Assembly (NCBI RefSeq): GCF_014643595.1
Contig: NZ_BMJT01000003.1
Coordinates: 186,001-250,000 of the forward strand
Reading direction: 5' to 3'
Source: Lysinibacillus alkalisoli
GTDB lineage: Bacteria > Bacillota > Bacilli > Bacillales_A > Planococcaceae
Length of the DNA stretch: 64,000 nucleotides
Made by a program: the position numbers and the translations under genes. A model generated the notes under the pieces. The model was not told the DNA's origin, searched no databases, and was given only the letters and a program-made list of their open reading frames with translations. The first letter of the stretch is position 1, and each line of letters begins with the position of its first letter. Shown one piece after another: positions 18,062 to 26,660 of this stretch.

Positions 18062-19879
18062 GTGGCCATTTGTATTCCAGAAACGATCCCAGCAAAAGCA
18101 ATGCCTGGAGAACGTTTATTATTTACAACATTAAAAAAATATTTGAATGATGACTATATTGTTTATTATGAACCGCAAATTAAAGGGAGTAGGCCAGATT
18201 TCGTTATTATTGGTCCTATGTTAGGGATTGTGGTGCTTGAGGTAAAAGATTATTTAGAGCAAACCATCATGTATTTAAACGCTAATGATTGTCAATTGTT
18301 AACGAAAGAGGGTAAGCAAATTACTCAGAAAAATCCTTTATTACAGGCGCGTGAATATGCTTTTACAATAATAAATATGTTAAAGAGAGACAGCGATTTA
18401 ACGCAGCGTGAAGGGGCATATAAAGGAGGGTTACTATTTCCAGTAGGTTATGGTTGCGTTTTTACACGTATGCACCAAAAATATTTTGTGGAGCAAGGTT
18501 TTTACAATATTATTGAACCTCAATTTTGTTTAATGCGTGATGAAATTGATGCTAAACATGACAACTTCGAGCAAGATATTTTAATAGAGAAATTAAATAA
18601 TATGTTTAATATGGGATTTAGATTAAGAGAGCCATTGACGACTGAGCAAATTAATCGTATTCGGTTCCATCTGTTTCCAGAAGTAAGAATTAGTGCTGAT
18701 ATGGCAACGCCCTATAACGAAAATACCTTACTTAATTTACGTAATATTAAAACAATGGATTTACATCAAGAGAATTTAGCTAAGCAATTGGGAGATAAAC
18801 ACCGTCTAATTAGGGGCGTTGCAGGTAGCGGTAAAACATTAATATTAGCAAGCCGTGCTAAGTTATTAAGTAAGGCGCATCCAGAATGGCGTATTTTAGT
18901 ATTATGTTATAATATTGCGCTTAAACAATTTTTAGAACAAATGATCGAACGTATGATGAATGAGCCAGATGAATATGGAAAAGAAGTAAATAAAAAAGCA
19001 CATAATATTACAGTGAAAACCTTTAATTCTTTGTTGTACTGGGACTTTAAGACTCAGGATGTGGCAGCCATACTCAACGAAATTCGTGCAGGAAAGCGTG
19101 ACGTGCCACAATATGACGCGATATTAATTGATGAGGGGCAAGATTTTGAGGATAGTTGGTATCAATTGATTACGTATTTATTAAATCCTAATACAGCTTC
19201 CCTTTTATTAGTAGAAGATGGTGCACAAAATATTTATGAGAGACCGCGCTCATATATCGAGGCGACCGGTTTGGATTTTAGGGGGCGTTCTAAAGTATTA
19301 ACGATTAATTATCGTAATTCAGCGCCTATAGTGTCTTATGCATGGGACTTTTATAGTCATTTTTTATTGCAACAGCCCAATGAGACAACAGCTAAAGATA
19401 TTTTAGTGCCACAAAAGACATTGCGTCAAGGCAGAGAACCAGTAATTGTGCAATCAAAAAATGATAAAGAAGAAATGCAACAAGTTATAGCTATGATTAG
19501 AAACTTACATGATAACTATAAAGTGCCATATGCAGAAATAGCAGTCTTACATTATACGCATAGAAGTGCAACATCTTTTTGTGCAGCCTTAAAGCGTACA
19601 AAAATCCCTCATTATGATGTAACTGAAAGTTCAACAGCGAAAAGAAATTATCAACGTTCTGCTGATGAAGTTACAGTCTCGACGATTCATAGTAGTAAAG
19701 GATTGGACTTTCAAGCTGTAATTATTAGGGGGGTGGAATATTTATCTATTTATAAGATCGAGGATTCAAAAGCTTCATTATTGTACATTGCTATGACACG
19801 GGCAAGAGACTATTTATATTTATCTCATTGTAAGGAGTCTGCTTATACCAATTATTTTAAAAAATTAAACGAAGTGTAA
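18062..19879 (+). CDS. NERD nuclease-domain / UvrD-like superfamily 1 helicase
   Basis: A 605-residue two-part protein. Residues about 14-115 form a NERD (nuclease-related) domain with its acidic and Lys positions (RPDFVI, then LEVKDY). From about 235 on there is an SF1 helicase core: Walker A GVAGSGKT (about 252-259), Walker B/motif II IDEGQDF (about 356-362), motif III-like LVEDGAQ, motif V VSTIHSSKGLDF (about 539-550) and motif VI AMTRARDYL. The start is GTG 18062 behind AAAGGAGG; an ATG at 18060 overlaps it but is out of frame. It stands alone with its own terminator beside decayed genes. Cellular role unknown: DNA repair or phage defence are both plausible. Confidence 0.88.
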   Translation: MAICIPETIPAKAMPGERLLFTTLKKYLNDDYIVYYEPQIKGSRPDFVIIGPMLGIVVLEVKDYLEQTIMYLNANDCQLLTKEGKQITQKNPLLQAREYAFTIINMLKRDSDLTQREGAYKGGLLFPVGYGCVFTRMHQKYFVEQGFYNIIEPQFCLMRDEIDAKHDNFEQDILIEKLNNMFNMGFRLREPLTTEQINRIRFHLFPEVRISADMATPYNENTLLNLRNIKTMDLHQENLAKQLGDKHRLIRGVAGSGKTLILASRAKLLSKAHPEWRILVLCYNIALKQFLEQMIERMMNEPDEYGKEVNKKAHNITVKTFNSLLYWDFKTQDVAAILNEIRAGKRDVPQYDAILIDEGQDFEDSWYQLITYLLNPNTASLLLVEDGAQNIYERPRSYIEATGLDFRGRSKVLTINYRNSAPIVSYAWDFYSHFLLQQPNETTAKDILVPQKTLRQGREPVIVQSKNDKEEMQQVIAMIRNLHDNYKVPYAEIAVLHYTHRSATSFCAALKRTKIPHYDVTESSTAKRNYQRSADEVTVSTIHSSKGLDFQAVIIRGVEYLSIYKIEDSKASLLYIAMTRARDYLYLSHCKESAYTNYFKKLNEV

Positions 19880-19895
19880 AGACACTTCGTTTTTA
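19867..19895 (+). terminator. Terminator overlapping the helicase stop codon
   Basis: AAACGAAGTGT / ACACTTCGTTT with a 4-base loop. The stop TAA (19877-19879) lies at the top of the left arm. The right arm runs into TTTTTA. Confidence 0.85.
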
Positions 19896-20107
19896 TACGT
19901 GGTAGTAATGGTAAAAGGAAATAGATGATTTTATCAACATTTTTATCACAACAAAGCTATTATCTTATTGTAAGATTATTTTGTATTAAATGTCTCGATT
20001 CTGATTAATCATATATCATGATTTCCATTTCTAAAATGTTAATTGATTTATAATGTAATGCATCTTTACCAAGAGATGTCATACCAAAAAGTTATTATTT
20101 TAGCGTT

Positions 20108-20132
20108 AACAGGCTGTTTAAGCCTGTTTTTT
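20108..20132 (+). terminator. Orphan terminator hairpin in a gene-free gap
   Basis: AACAGGCT / AGCCTGTT with a 5-base loop and a run of six T. No gene precedes it after the helicase terminator 210 bases earlier. TATAAT at 20049-20054 could start a short RNA of about 70 bases ending here, but no good -35 is seen. The gap 19896-20107 is otherwise AT-rich and featureless. Confidence 0.7.
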
Positions 20133-20176
20133 ATGAAGGGGTTGGATGGATATTGCGCATGAATGGGAGGATAATT

Positions 20177-20368
20177 ATGGGGAAATATCTTAAAAAAAGA
20201 TATAAAAATTATGTAAGCATAGCTTTAGGATTATTAATAGGGTTTATAGGAGCAGCCATTTTATTTGATAAACCCGATTATAAGACTGGGGTTTTCTTCA
20301 TTTTACTAGGATTAATCGTGGGAGAAATAATCCTCTTTACAAAATGGTTTAAAGAACAGAAGGAATAG
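20177..20368 (+). CDS. Small two-helix membrane protein, unknown function
   Basis: 63 residues starting at ATG 20177, chosen because GGGAGG sits at 20165-20170. The layout is a short basic head (MGKYLKKRYKNY), then two hydrophobic helices (about residues 15-33 and 38-57) and a charged tail (KWFKEQKE). I recognise no family. It stands in an accessory stretch next to a broken gene, and no obvious terminator follows directly. Confidence 0.6.
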   Translation: MGKYLKKRYKNYVSIALGLLIGFIGAAILFDKPDYKTGVFFILLGLIVGEIILFTKWFKEQKE

Positions 20369-20497
20369 ATAACCCATCATTAAGTGTGTTAAATTGGAAG
20401 TCATTTTTAATGAATTTTTAGATAATCGAAAGAAAACCATGTATTTGTTTGTGGAAAGGTATAGGAAGGAAGTCGAGATATGGATAGATAAAATTTT

Positions 20498-21064
20498 ATG
20501 TTTAAAAAGATTCATATTATGGGCGCTATAGGGAGCGGCAAAACTACTTTAGCGAAAAGGCTTCATGAACAATTAAATATTCCTTATTTTGAATTGGACA
20601 ATATTGTTTGGGAAAGGCTAGATAGTGATGATATTCGACGAAATAAATAAGAAAGAGACAAGTATTTAAGTGAGATAATAAGTACTGAATGTTGGATTAT
20701 CGAAGGAGTTCATTATAAGTAGGCTATGCCTTGCCTACAAAATGCTGACCTAATCATATTTCTTGATATTAATCTTTTAACAAGAAGGGTTAGGATAATG
20801 GAAAGGTTACTAATGCAAAAAATAGGAATTGAAAAAACAAATTATAAACCAACATTATTTATGAAAGTTATTCCAGTTTCCTTTCTCTTTATTGTTATCG
20901 CGGAGCAATGGCTTAAAGATGCATTTTACTTAAAGAATATACTGTATCAATGGACAAAAGTGCCGATGATCGAATTATATGCAGCGCTATGTTTATTAGT
21001 TATCAGCATTAGTTTACCGATTGTTTATTGTATGCGTCAGCAAAATAAAGATCTGTTGAGATAA
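20498..21064 (+). pseudogene. Broken FlaR/adenylate-kinase-like P-loop NTPase joined to an unrelated membrane fragment
   Basis: One frame reads MFKKIHIMGAIGSGKTTLAK, a Walker A start of the topology-modulation (FlaR)/AAA_17-type kinase family. It is interrupted in frame by TAA at 20648-20650 and TAG at 20720-20722, after which family-like sequence resumes (ADLIIFLDINLLTRRV). Near codon 122 (about 20861) similarity stops and the frame continues as two hydrophobic helices unlike the kinase family. Two stops plus a chimeric tail argue for a dead gene formed by deletion or recombination. No ribosome site is well placed. The last part (ATG 20861) could be a separate 67-residue remnant. Confidence 0.75.
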
Positions 21065-21135
21065 TTGTCTTTGTCTAAAGCTGTATGCTATTTTGAAGGG
21101 TAAAAAACCTTGATTAATGTATTTCTTCTTGCATC

Positions 21136-21179
21136 AAAAAAACGCTAGACCGACGATTTATTTCGGTCTAGCGTTTTTA
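21136..21179. terminator. Bidirectional terminator between pseudogene and STAS gene
   Basis: AAAACGCTAGACCGA / TCGGTCTAGCGTTTT, 15-base perfect arms with A-run before and T-run after. It serves the minus-strand partner-switching operon that ends at 21182 and blocks plus-strand read-through. Confidence 0.9.
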
Positions 21180-21181
21180 TT

Positions 21182-21568
21182 TTAATACTCGTCAAGGCTT
21201 AGTTCGGCTTGATAGGTTTGTTGTAAGATCGCAATGGCTTCTTCTTCACTTGTTACAATAGGGAAAACTTTGTCGCATTGTGAGATGGTGAAGAGTTTTT
21301 GGATGAAGTCATCTACAATAATAATCGCTACCTTTTTTTGTTGTAGTGCGACTTTTTTGGCTAAGTTAACCATCATGCCAAAGCCTGTGCTATCAACATT
21401 TTTGACATGTGTTGTGTTGATAATACAGTGCTTATTGGCAAGTAAGACGTTATCTTGTAATTCTTTTTTTAAAGATTCAATTAGTCCGTATTCTAAATAA
21501 CCCGTAAAATGAATGATTGCATACTGTGTTTGATCAATGATTTGCATTGATGCACTTTTCTGCTCCAT
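21182..21568 (-). CDS. STAS-domain anti-sigma factor antagonist
   Basis: A 128-residue SpoIIAA/RsbV-like protein. The phosphorylatable serine site is visible in NVDSTGFG (Ser60), following the strand IINTTHVKN. In such systems the unphosphorylated form binds the HATPase kinase and the phosphorylated form releases it. It is the last gene of a four-gene minus-strand operon, 15 bases after the chemotaxis gene, with AAAGGAG before the ATG. A short acidic tail (SLDEY) follows the domain. The partner kinase and phosphatase are encoded upstream in the same operon. Confidence 0.88.
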   Translation of the reverse strand: MEQKSASMQIIDQTQYAIIHFTGYLEYGLIESLKKELQDNVLLANKHCIINTTHVKNVDSTGFGMMVNLAKKVALQQKKVAIIIVDDFIQKLFTISQCDKVFPIVTSEEEAIAILQQTYQAELSLDEY

Positions 21569-21583
21569 GCTGTCGACACTCCT

Positions 21584-23281
21584 TTATGATAATTTAAATT
21601 TATTGACCTCTTGTTTTAATGTAGTGGCTATTTCAGCAAGTTGCTGTGCATTATTGGAAATATCGGCGACTGTTGCGTATTGTTCTTCAGAGGCAGCGGC
21701 AATTTCTTCAGCTGATGCAGCAGATAACTCAATAATAGCAGCAATTTCTTGTGTCGCTTGTTGTACGTCCGTAGCTGTTACATTAACAGTCTGGAATCCT
21801 TCGCGCATATGATGTACACCGTCCTCTGTATCTTGGGCTTGATTGACGATAATTTTTAATGCCTCGCCACCTTTATTGATGATAATCACTTGTTCTTTCA
21901 CAGCGGCTAAATTGCTTTCCATCGTGCGGACGGTAACGGATGTTTCGGCTTGTATATCATTAATTAAATCTGTGATTTGTTGGGCGGCTTGTTGTGATTG
22001 CTCGGCTAAGTTACGCACCTCAGAGGCTACAATGGAGAAGCCTTGTCCATGTTCACCAGCCCTTGCTGCCTCAATTGCAGCATTTAATGCAAGTAAATTT
22101 GTTTGCTCAGCAATTTCAGTGATTACAGTGATAATGCCACCAATCTCTTCAGAACGCATACCTAATTTTTGTATAGAATCTGTGGCATAACTGACAGTGT
22201 CTGTGACATTGCCTAAATGTTGAATAGCCTCATTGATGGCTTGTTCGCCTTCGCGAGCTGTTATAGTAGAATGTTCAGCTACGGTTAAACAGTCTTGTGC
22301 TTGAATTAAATTCGTATTAACTTGTTCTTTTGTATTATTCATCATTGTTACAACTTGCTCCACTTGCTCAGCTTGTGTTGTAATGCCACTTGCCATATCA
22401 TTCATAGTTGTAGCAATTTGACTCGCCACTTCATTCGTTTGAGAGGATGACGTAGCTAATAGTTGAGAGGCATTTGCAATCTCTTTAGCATTGTCTGCAA
22501 CGTTTGACACTGTAGCAATTAATTTATCTCGCATTTCTTGAAAGGCGGTAGCTAGTTCAGCAATTTCATCGTTTCCTTTAGCATGTAATAATTTTGTTTG
22601 CAATTGTAATTGAGAGAGGGCGCGGGCATTGTCTCGTAAAATATGAATCGGTGTAATCAATTGTCTTTGCATGAAAAAACTAATTAAAATAATGATAAAT
22701 ATTGTAATAATCAAGGAGTATATCATGGTTTTAATGGCGGCATCCGTGGCGATTGCTGTATAAGGCGCAGTCGGCACAGCCACTGCCCAAATGCCAATCA
22801 CATCCCCATTTTTATCGAAGATGGGGTCATAAGCGGCTTGATGTTTTTTACCTAATACTTCGGCAGTTCCGAGAAATTGCTGTTTATCTTGTAGCACAAC
22901 TTTGACCACTTCATCTGACACTTTGGTGCCTAACATGTACTCGCCATTTTCTTTAATATTAGTTGAAATTCGTGTGTCATTTTGAAAGATTGACATAGCA
23001 TTGCCGTTTGTTAATTCGCCAATCTCATTAGGGATGGTAAAGTTGTCTGCCATGTTTTCATTGCCTTTATGTAAAGTATTCTCTTTGATTTGCCACTCAC
23101 CAGGGTGCAGTGCGTCTAAAGCATATAAACTCATTTGCACATCCGATAATAACTTCTCGTTTGCGCTTTTTAATAAATCACGCTCTGTCATATAAAAATT
23201 AATCCCACTTAAAATAACTGCTAATAATAAAATACATGAAAAAAGCACAAGATTGACTTTTTTACGTATGGTCCACTTCAT
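21584..23281 (-). CDS. Methyl-accepting chemotaxis protein with extracytoplasmic Cache-like sensor
   Basis: A 565-residue transmembrane receptor. It has a TM helix at about 11-29 and an extracytoplasmic region (30-183) ending in GVIGIWAVAVPTAPYTAI, a single-Cache-type C-terminal motif. TM2 is at about 187-205, followed by HAMP and a long coiled-coil signalling domain. The hairpin tip around residues 383-403 is the conserved EQTNLLALNAAIEAARAGE, which contacts CheA/CheW. It lies inside a partner-switching operon, between the anti-sigma-type kinase and the STAS gene, which is unusual for an MCP. GAGGAG precedes the ATG. Confidence 0.92.
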   Translation of the reverse strand: MKWTIRKKVNLVLFSCILLLAVILSGINFYMTERDLLKSANEKLLSDVQMSLYALDALHPGEWQIKENTLHKGNENMADNFTIPNEIGELTNGNAMSIFQNDTRISTNIKENGEYMLGTKVSDEVVKVVLQDKQQFLGTAEVLGKKHQAAYDPIFDKNGDVIGIWAVAVPTAPYTAIATDAAIKTMIYSLIITIFIIILISFFMQRQLITPIHILRDNARALSQLQLQTKLLHAKGNDEIAELATAFQEMRDKLIATVSNVADNAKEIANASQLLATSSSQTNEVASQIATTMNDMASGITTQAEQVEQVVTMMNNTKEQVNTNLIQAQDCLTVAEHSTITAREGEQAINEAIQHLGNVTDTVSYATDSIQKLGMRSEEIGGIITVITEIAEQTNLLALNAAIEAARAGEHGQGFSIVASEVRNLAEQSQQAAQQITDLINDIQAETSVTVRTMESNLAAVKEQVIIINKGGEALKIIVNQAQDTEDGVHHMREGFQTVNVTATDVQQATQEIAAIIELSAASAEEIAAASEEQYATVADISNNAQQLAEIATTLKQEVNKFKLS

Positions 23282-23293
23282 GATGACAACTCC

Positions 23294-23698
23294 TCACTCT
23301 AAATTCTTTGTAATACCTACTAAAAATTGTTGTGATTGTAATTGCTCAAACCACAAATCATCCACCATATGTTGAATAAAATAAAAGCCATGCCCACGTT
23401 CTTCAAGTGATGGTTCTCTATGTGTATTTTGTAAAATCAGTTGCTGTTGGTGTTTGGAGATACCAACACCATCATTAATCACCATAATGTGTAAGGATGT
23501 ATGCTCAAGGATTAGCTTAAATTCAATGAGGGCATTTTGGATAGGAGCAGCCTCAACCGCATTAATCAGCAGTTCATGCGTTACGAAACAAATTTCTTTT
23601 GCACAGGAGAGCTGATAATCCTCAACAAATTGTTGCATCATATGGTCTATAAAGTGAATACTTTGCGTTGTTGGTTGAACATGTAAGTGAATCTTCAT
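23294..23698 (-). CDS. HATPase anti-sigma-type serine kinase (RsbW/SpoIIAB-like)
   Basis: A 134-residue GHKL ATPase domain: N-box HELLINAVEAA (about residues 42-52), G1 INDGVGI, and G2 in ERGHGFYFIQ. Such proteins phosphorylate a STAS partner and sequester an effector (a sigma factor or another protein). I start it at ATG 23698 (MKIHLHV); a GTG at 23713, directly after the phosphatase stop, is an alternative. The ribosome site is weak, suggesting coupling to the upstream gene. The chemotaxis gene follows after 12 bases. No sigma factor gene is adjacent. Confidence 0.85.
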   Translation of the reverse strand: MKIHLHVQPTTQSIHFIDHMMQQFVEDYQLSCAKEICFVTHELLINAVEAAPIQNALIEFKLILEHTSLHIMVINDGVGISKHQQQLILQNTHREPSLEERGHGFYFIQHMVDDLWFEQLQSQQFLVGITKNLE

Positions 23699-23713
23699 TA
23701 CTAAACACCACAC

Positions 23714-24835
23714 TTATAAAGTAATTGTAATGGAAACAATGGTGACGTCATCTTCAAAATATTGATAAGATAATTCGTATTTTTCCGAAAATTTACGCAA
23801 TGCATAATGATTAGGTAAGGATGCATATTGATAAAAGAATGAAAAAATAGCATGTTTATTTTGTTGGATATGTAACAAACCATCTGTATATAAAATAATG
23901 CGATGCCAACCCGTTAATCGAATGGTTTTGGCTTGCGTTTTAATGGTAGGGAATAGACCGAGAATAGCTGTATTTGATGTTAATGTAACAGTCTCTCCAT
24001 ATTTACCAAATAAAATACCAGTTGTGTGAGAGGCATTGACATATTGTAAAGTTTGATTTTTACGGTCAATTAATAAGTAAATTGCGGTGACTAAAAAATC
24101 ATCAATATCATCCGTTGTGAATAATTCGTGAATTTGCCGATTTAACTCGTTAATAACAGCGACGGGGTCAATGAGCTTAGTCATAATGCCCTTTAACAAA
24201 GAACGAATAGACATGGTGACTAAGGCAGCGGCAACGCCATGTCCCATAACGTCATATAACATAATGGCTGTTAAGTCGTCATTAATCCGATACCAACAAT
24301 ACATATCACCACCCAAAGATTGAGAAGTGACGTACATTCCGTGGCACTCTACCACATTGTTAACAAGCGGTGGTGTTAGGGCATTTTTTTGTATGTCTTT
24401 GGCGATAGCTAAATCTTGTTTTAATTTATGTTCATGTTGTTTACGTAAAGCAGCTTCTTTAGCATATTGTAATGCCACTTGTACGCGAATTTTAACATGC
24501 ATATAATCAAACGGCTTTAAGAGGACATCAAAAATACCAAATTCAAATATGCGGTCTAATAAAATAGGTTGATGATACGTTGTTGATAATAAAATAGGTG
24601 CTTGAAAATGAGCGATGAGACGTTCGATTTCTCTGCCGTGTTGTTCTAAATTTCTTGTATGTAGGTTAGCATCATAAACAATAAGTTGAACAGATGCATA
24701 AAACGATGTTGTATGTTGGGTGAATAACTCATCACAATCTATGTAGTAGTGAACGCCTGTTAGTGTCATTCTTTTAAAAAATTGCTGTAGTCGCCACGTA
24801 TCATTGTTGATTGAGCCAATTAATAATACCGTCAT
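23714..24835 (-). CDS. Response regulator-PP2C phosphatase fusion (RsbU/RsbP-like)
   Basis: 373 residues. An N-terminal receiver-like domain (1-125) has Asp55 in VYDANL and a conserved Lys in LLKPFD. A short helical linker follows, then a PP2C/SpoIIE-type phosphatase (about 160-373) with metal ligands in LGGDMYCWY, DVMGHGVAAAL and the C-terminal DDVTIV. The expected role is to dephosphorylate the STAS protein of the same operon when the receiver is activated. The receiver lacks the usual double acidic pair at its start (LLIGSINND), so phosphorylation may be atypical. It is the first gene of the operon; CAGGAG lies upstream of the ATG. Confidence 0.88.
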   Translation of the reverse strand: MTVLLIGSINNDTWRLQQFFKRMTLTGVHYYIDCDELFTQHTTSFYASVQLIVYDANLHTRNLEQHGREIERLIAHFQAPILLSTTYHQPILLDRIFEFGIFDVLLKPFDYMHVKIRVQVALQYAKEAALRKQHEHKLKQDLAIAKDIQKNALTPPLVNNVVECHGMYVTSQSLGGDMYCWYRINDDLTAIMLYDVMGHGVAAALVTMSIRSLLKGIMTKLIDPVAVINELNRQIHELFTTDDIDDFLVTAIYLLIDRKNQTLQYVNASHTTGILFGKYGETVTLTSNTAILGLFPTIKTQAKTIRLTGWHRIILYTDGLLHIQQNKHAIFSFFYQYASLPNHYALRKFSEKYELSYQYFEDDVTIVSITITL

Positions 24836-24996
24836 ATGTGCTTACACTCCTGCGCATTAGATAAAAAGAAAGGACTTTTAGATGATAATTTATTTTGTTA
24901 CATAATTAATTTTTACCATGTTAAGCGAAAATATACAAGATTTTTTCTTTATTTAGCGAAAAATGCGCATTTCGTTAAGTGCGATAAAATAAAAAG

Positions 24997-25038
24997 AAGT
25001 GGTAAGGGAAAGTTAGCTACCTCCCTACACCACTTTTT
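24997..25038. repeat. Copy 1 of the AAGTGGTAAAGGGA hairpin repeat; terminator of the ABC-2 exporter genes
   Basis: AAGTGGTAAGGGA ... TCCCTACACCACTT followed by TTTT, with an AAAATAAAAAG flank on the other side. It lies downstream of the minus-strand permease gene. It is an imperfect copy of the same stem found at 28.45, 51.7 and 63.4 kb. The rest of the gap 24836-25074 holds the promoter region of the phosphatase operon and no gene. Confidence 0.8.
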
Positions 25039-25074
25039 CATCATGACAATTAAGTGCGATTACGACGTCCAGCG

Positions 25075-26658
25075 CTAAGCAAAATCTCTTCGGCGGTAAG
25101 AAAGGAAAGCAAAAAGTAATAAAAGAACACTCGCAAAAAATAGCAGGCTAACAGGATACCAGTTCATCTTTTCAAGTGGCAGCGCTGGCAAGTAATAAAA
25201 GAGTGAGATATGGCGTAACCATTCAGGTAATTGTAGCAAGTCACCAAAGTAGTCTATGAAAAAAACAATAATCAGGTAGTACCAAATCACACTTTTGAAA
25301 CGAGGCAGAGCACCTAATAGTAAAGTGGCTAATGCAACACAACAAATAATAGCGGGTAGATGTATAAGTTGGCTTTTTAGGATAGTAGTAAAGGTCATAG
25401 GGTTTGCCATATTACGACTTCCTAAAAATAAACCCGTTGTTGTTAATATCAAAAAAATCATGCCGCTACCGCCACTAATGACAAGGCGTTCACCTAACAG
25501 TTGCATGCGAGACAATGGGCGAGATAACCATAAATCTAACCGACCTGTGACTTCATCCTTATGGAGCCGGAAAATGAGCTGAATTATTGCTACGGTTGTT
25601 AAAATCGCCATGATGGCACCAATCATCGCTAAAAAGTGATAAGCTAATTGCTCAGCAGAAGGGGTTGCTAACATTTGTTGTAGTAACTTATTCTTTTCAA
25701 AAAAACGATCTAATTCATTAAAAACGGATCCATAAGATGCACCTAATAATAAAAAAGCCACGCCCCAACTTATAATTGCTACATATTGTAATCGTAGCTG
25801 CCATCCAAGTGACTGACGTAGAAAATAAGAAGCATTTTTATGCCCCGTTCGTGGACGAATGAAACCTTCACCAATATCACGTTTAGCATTTAGCCAAAAA
25901 GCAATACCGATAAAAACACTACTACAAATTAGTAGATATACAATAGGAAGCCACGTATTAGTAACATAGCTATTTGTAAGATAACTCCAAGCTAATGGCG
26001 ATACGATAGATAATTTCTCATTGCTAATATCAGTGATACCACGCCATACATACATGACACCCAGTAAGGCAAGAGCACTGCCAACAGTGCCACGTGCTGT
26101 TGTCACAAGTTGAGCAATAACAGTAGTTAGAGTGGTAAATAATAAGCCAATTCCTGATAAACTAAAGCTATATAAGGCGTTGCTTGCTACATCCATAGAT
26201 GGAATGTGTAAGAACGTTAAACCAAGTGTTGTAATGATCGCAAGTAGAATAAAAAACAACGTAAGTTGGCACAACGTGATGATAAGAGGTAGTGATGTTG
26301 CAATGGGTCTTGCTCGTAATAACTCTAGTTGACCGTCCTCTTCTTCTTCACGTGTCTGATTTGTCGTTAACAGAATGGCACATATGGCATAAATGATCGC
26401 TGTAAACAGCATCATTTCATGTGCAAACATAGCGCCAGACGTGTAATGCTCAAACCCTTGTGAAGGCCCAATCATAGCAATCATGGCAGGGTTTTTTAAA
26501 GCAGCAACTAAACCGTTGCGTTCTTGCATAGTAGGGAAAAGCTGATATAAAGCAGCGGCTACACTGATAGATGTTACACTTAAAGCGACTAACCAAATCG
26601 TATACCGCCATTTATTGCGTTGCAATTGTAAACGTAAGAGAAGATGCCAATTGTTCAT
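25075..26658 (-). CDS. ABC-2 type exporter permease (large, two-module)
   Basis: A 527-residue membrane protein with about twelve hydrophobic helices in two similar halves (residues 1-245 and 280-527). Each half begins with a short amphipathic stretch near an RLQ motif and includes an EDGQLELLRARP or DEVTGRLDLWLSRP loop. This is the layout of the large permeases annotated as exporters of polyketide-type antibiotics (COG3559). It pairs with the ATPase gene 2 bases upstream. Together with the TetR gene it forms an inducible efflux module; the substrate is unknown. Confidence 0.87.
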   Translation of the reverse strand: MNNWHLLLRLQLQRNKWRYTIWLVALSVTSISVAAALYQLFPTMQERNGLVAALKNPAMIAMIGPSQGFEHYTSGAMFAHEMMLFTAIIYAICAILLTTNQTREEEEDGQLELLRARPIATSLPLIITLCQLTLFFILLAIITTLGLTFLHIPSMDVASNALYSFSLSGIGLLFTTLTTVIAQLVTTARGTVGSALALLGVMYVWRGITDISNEKLSIVSPLAWSYLTNSYVTNTWLPIVYLLICSSVFIGIAFWLNAKRDIGEGFIRPRTGHKNASYFLRQSLGWQLRLQYVAIISWGVAFLLLGASYGSVFNELDRFFEKNKLLQQMLATPSAEQLAYHFLAMIGAIMAILTTVAIIQLIFRLHKDEVTGRLDLWLSRPLSRMQLLGERLVISGGSGMIFLILTTTGLFLGSRNMANPMTFTTILKSQLIHLPAIICCVALATLLLGALPRFKSVIWYYLIIVFFIDYFGDLLQLPEWLRHISLFYYLPALPLEKMNWYPVSLLFFASVLLLLFAFLSYRRRDFA

Positions 26659-26660
26659 GA

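Noticed and set aside
24836-25078. 80-codon frame in the gap before the phosphatase operon
   Set aside because: It runs through repeat copy 1 and the promoter region and lacks a ribosome site.
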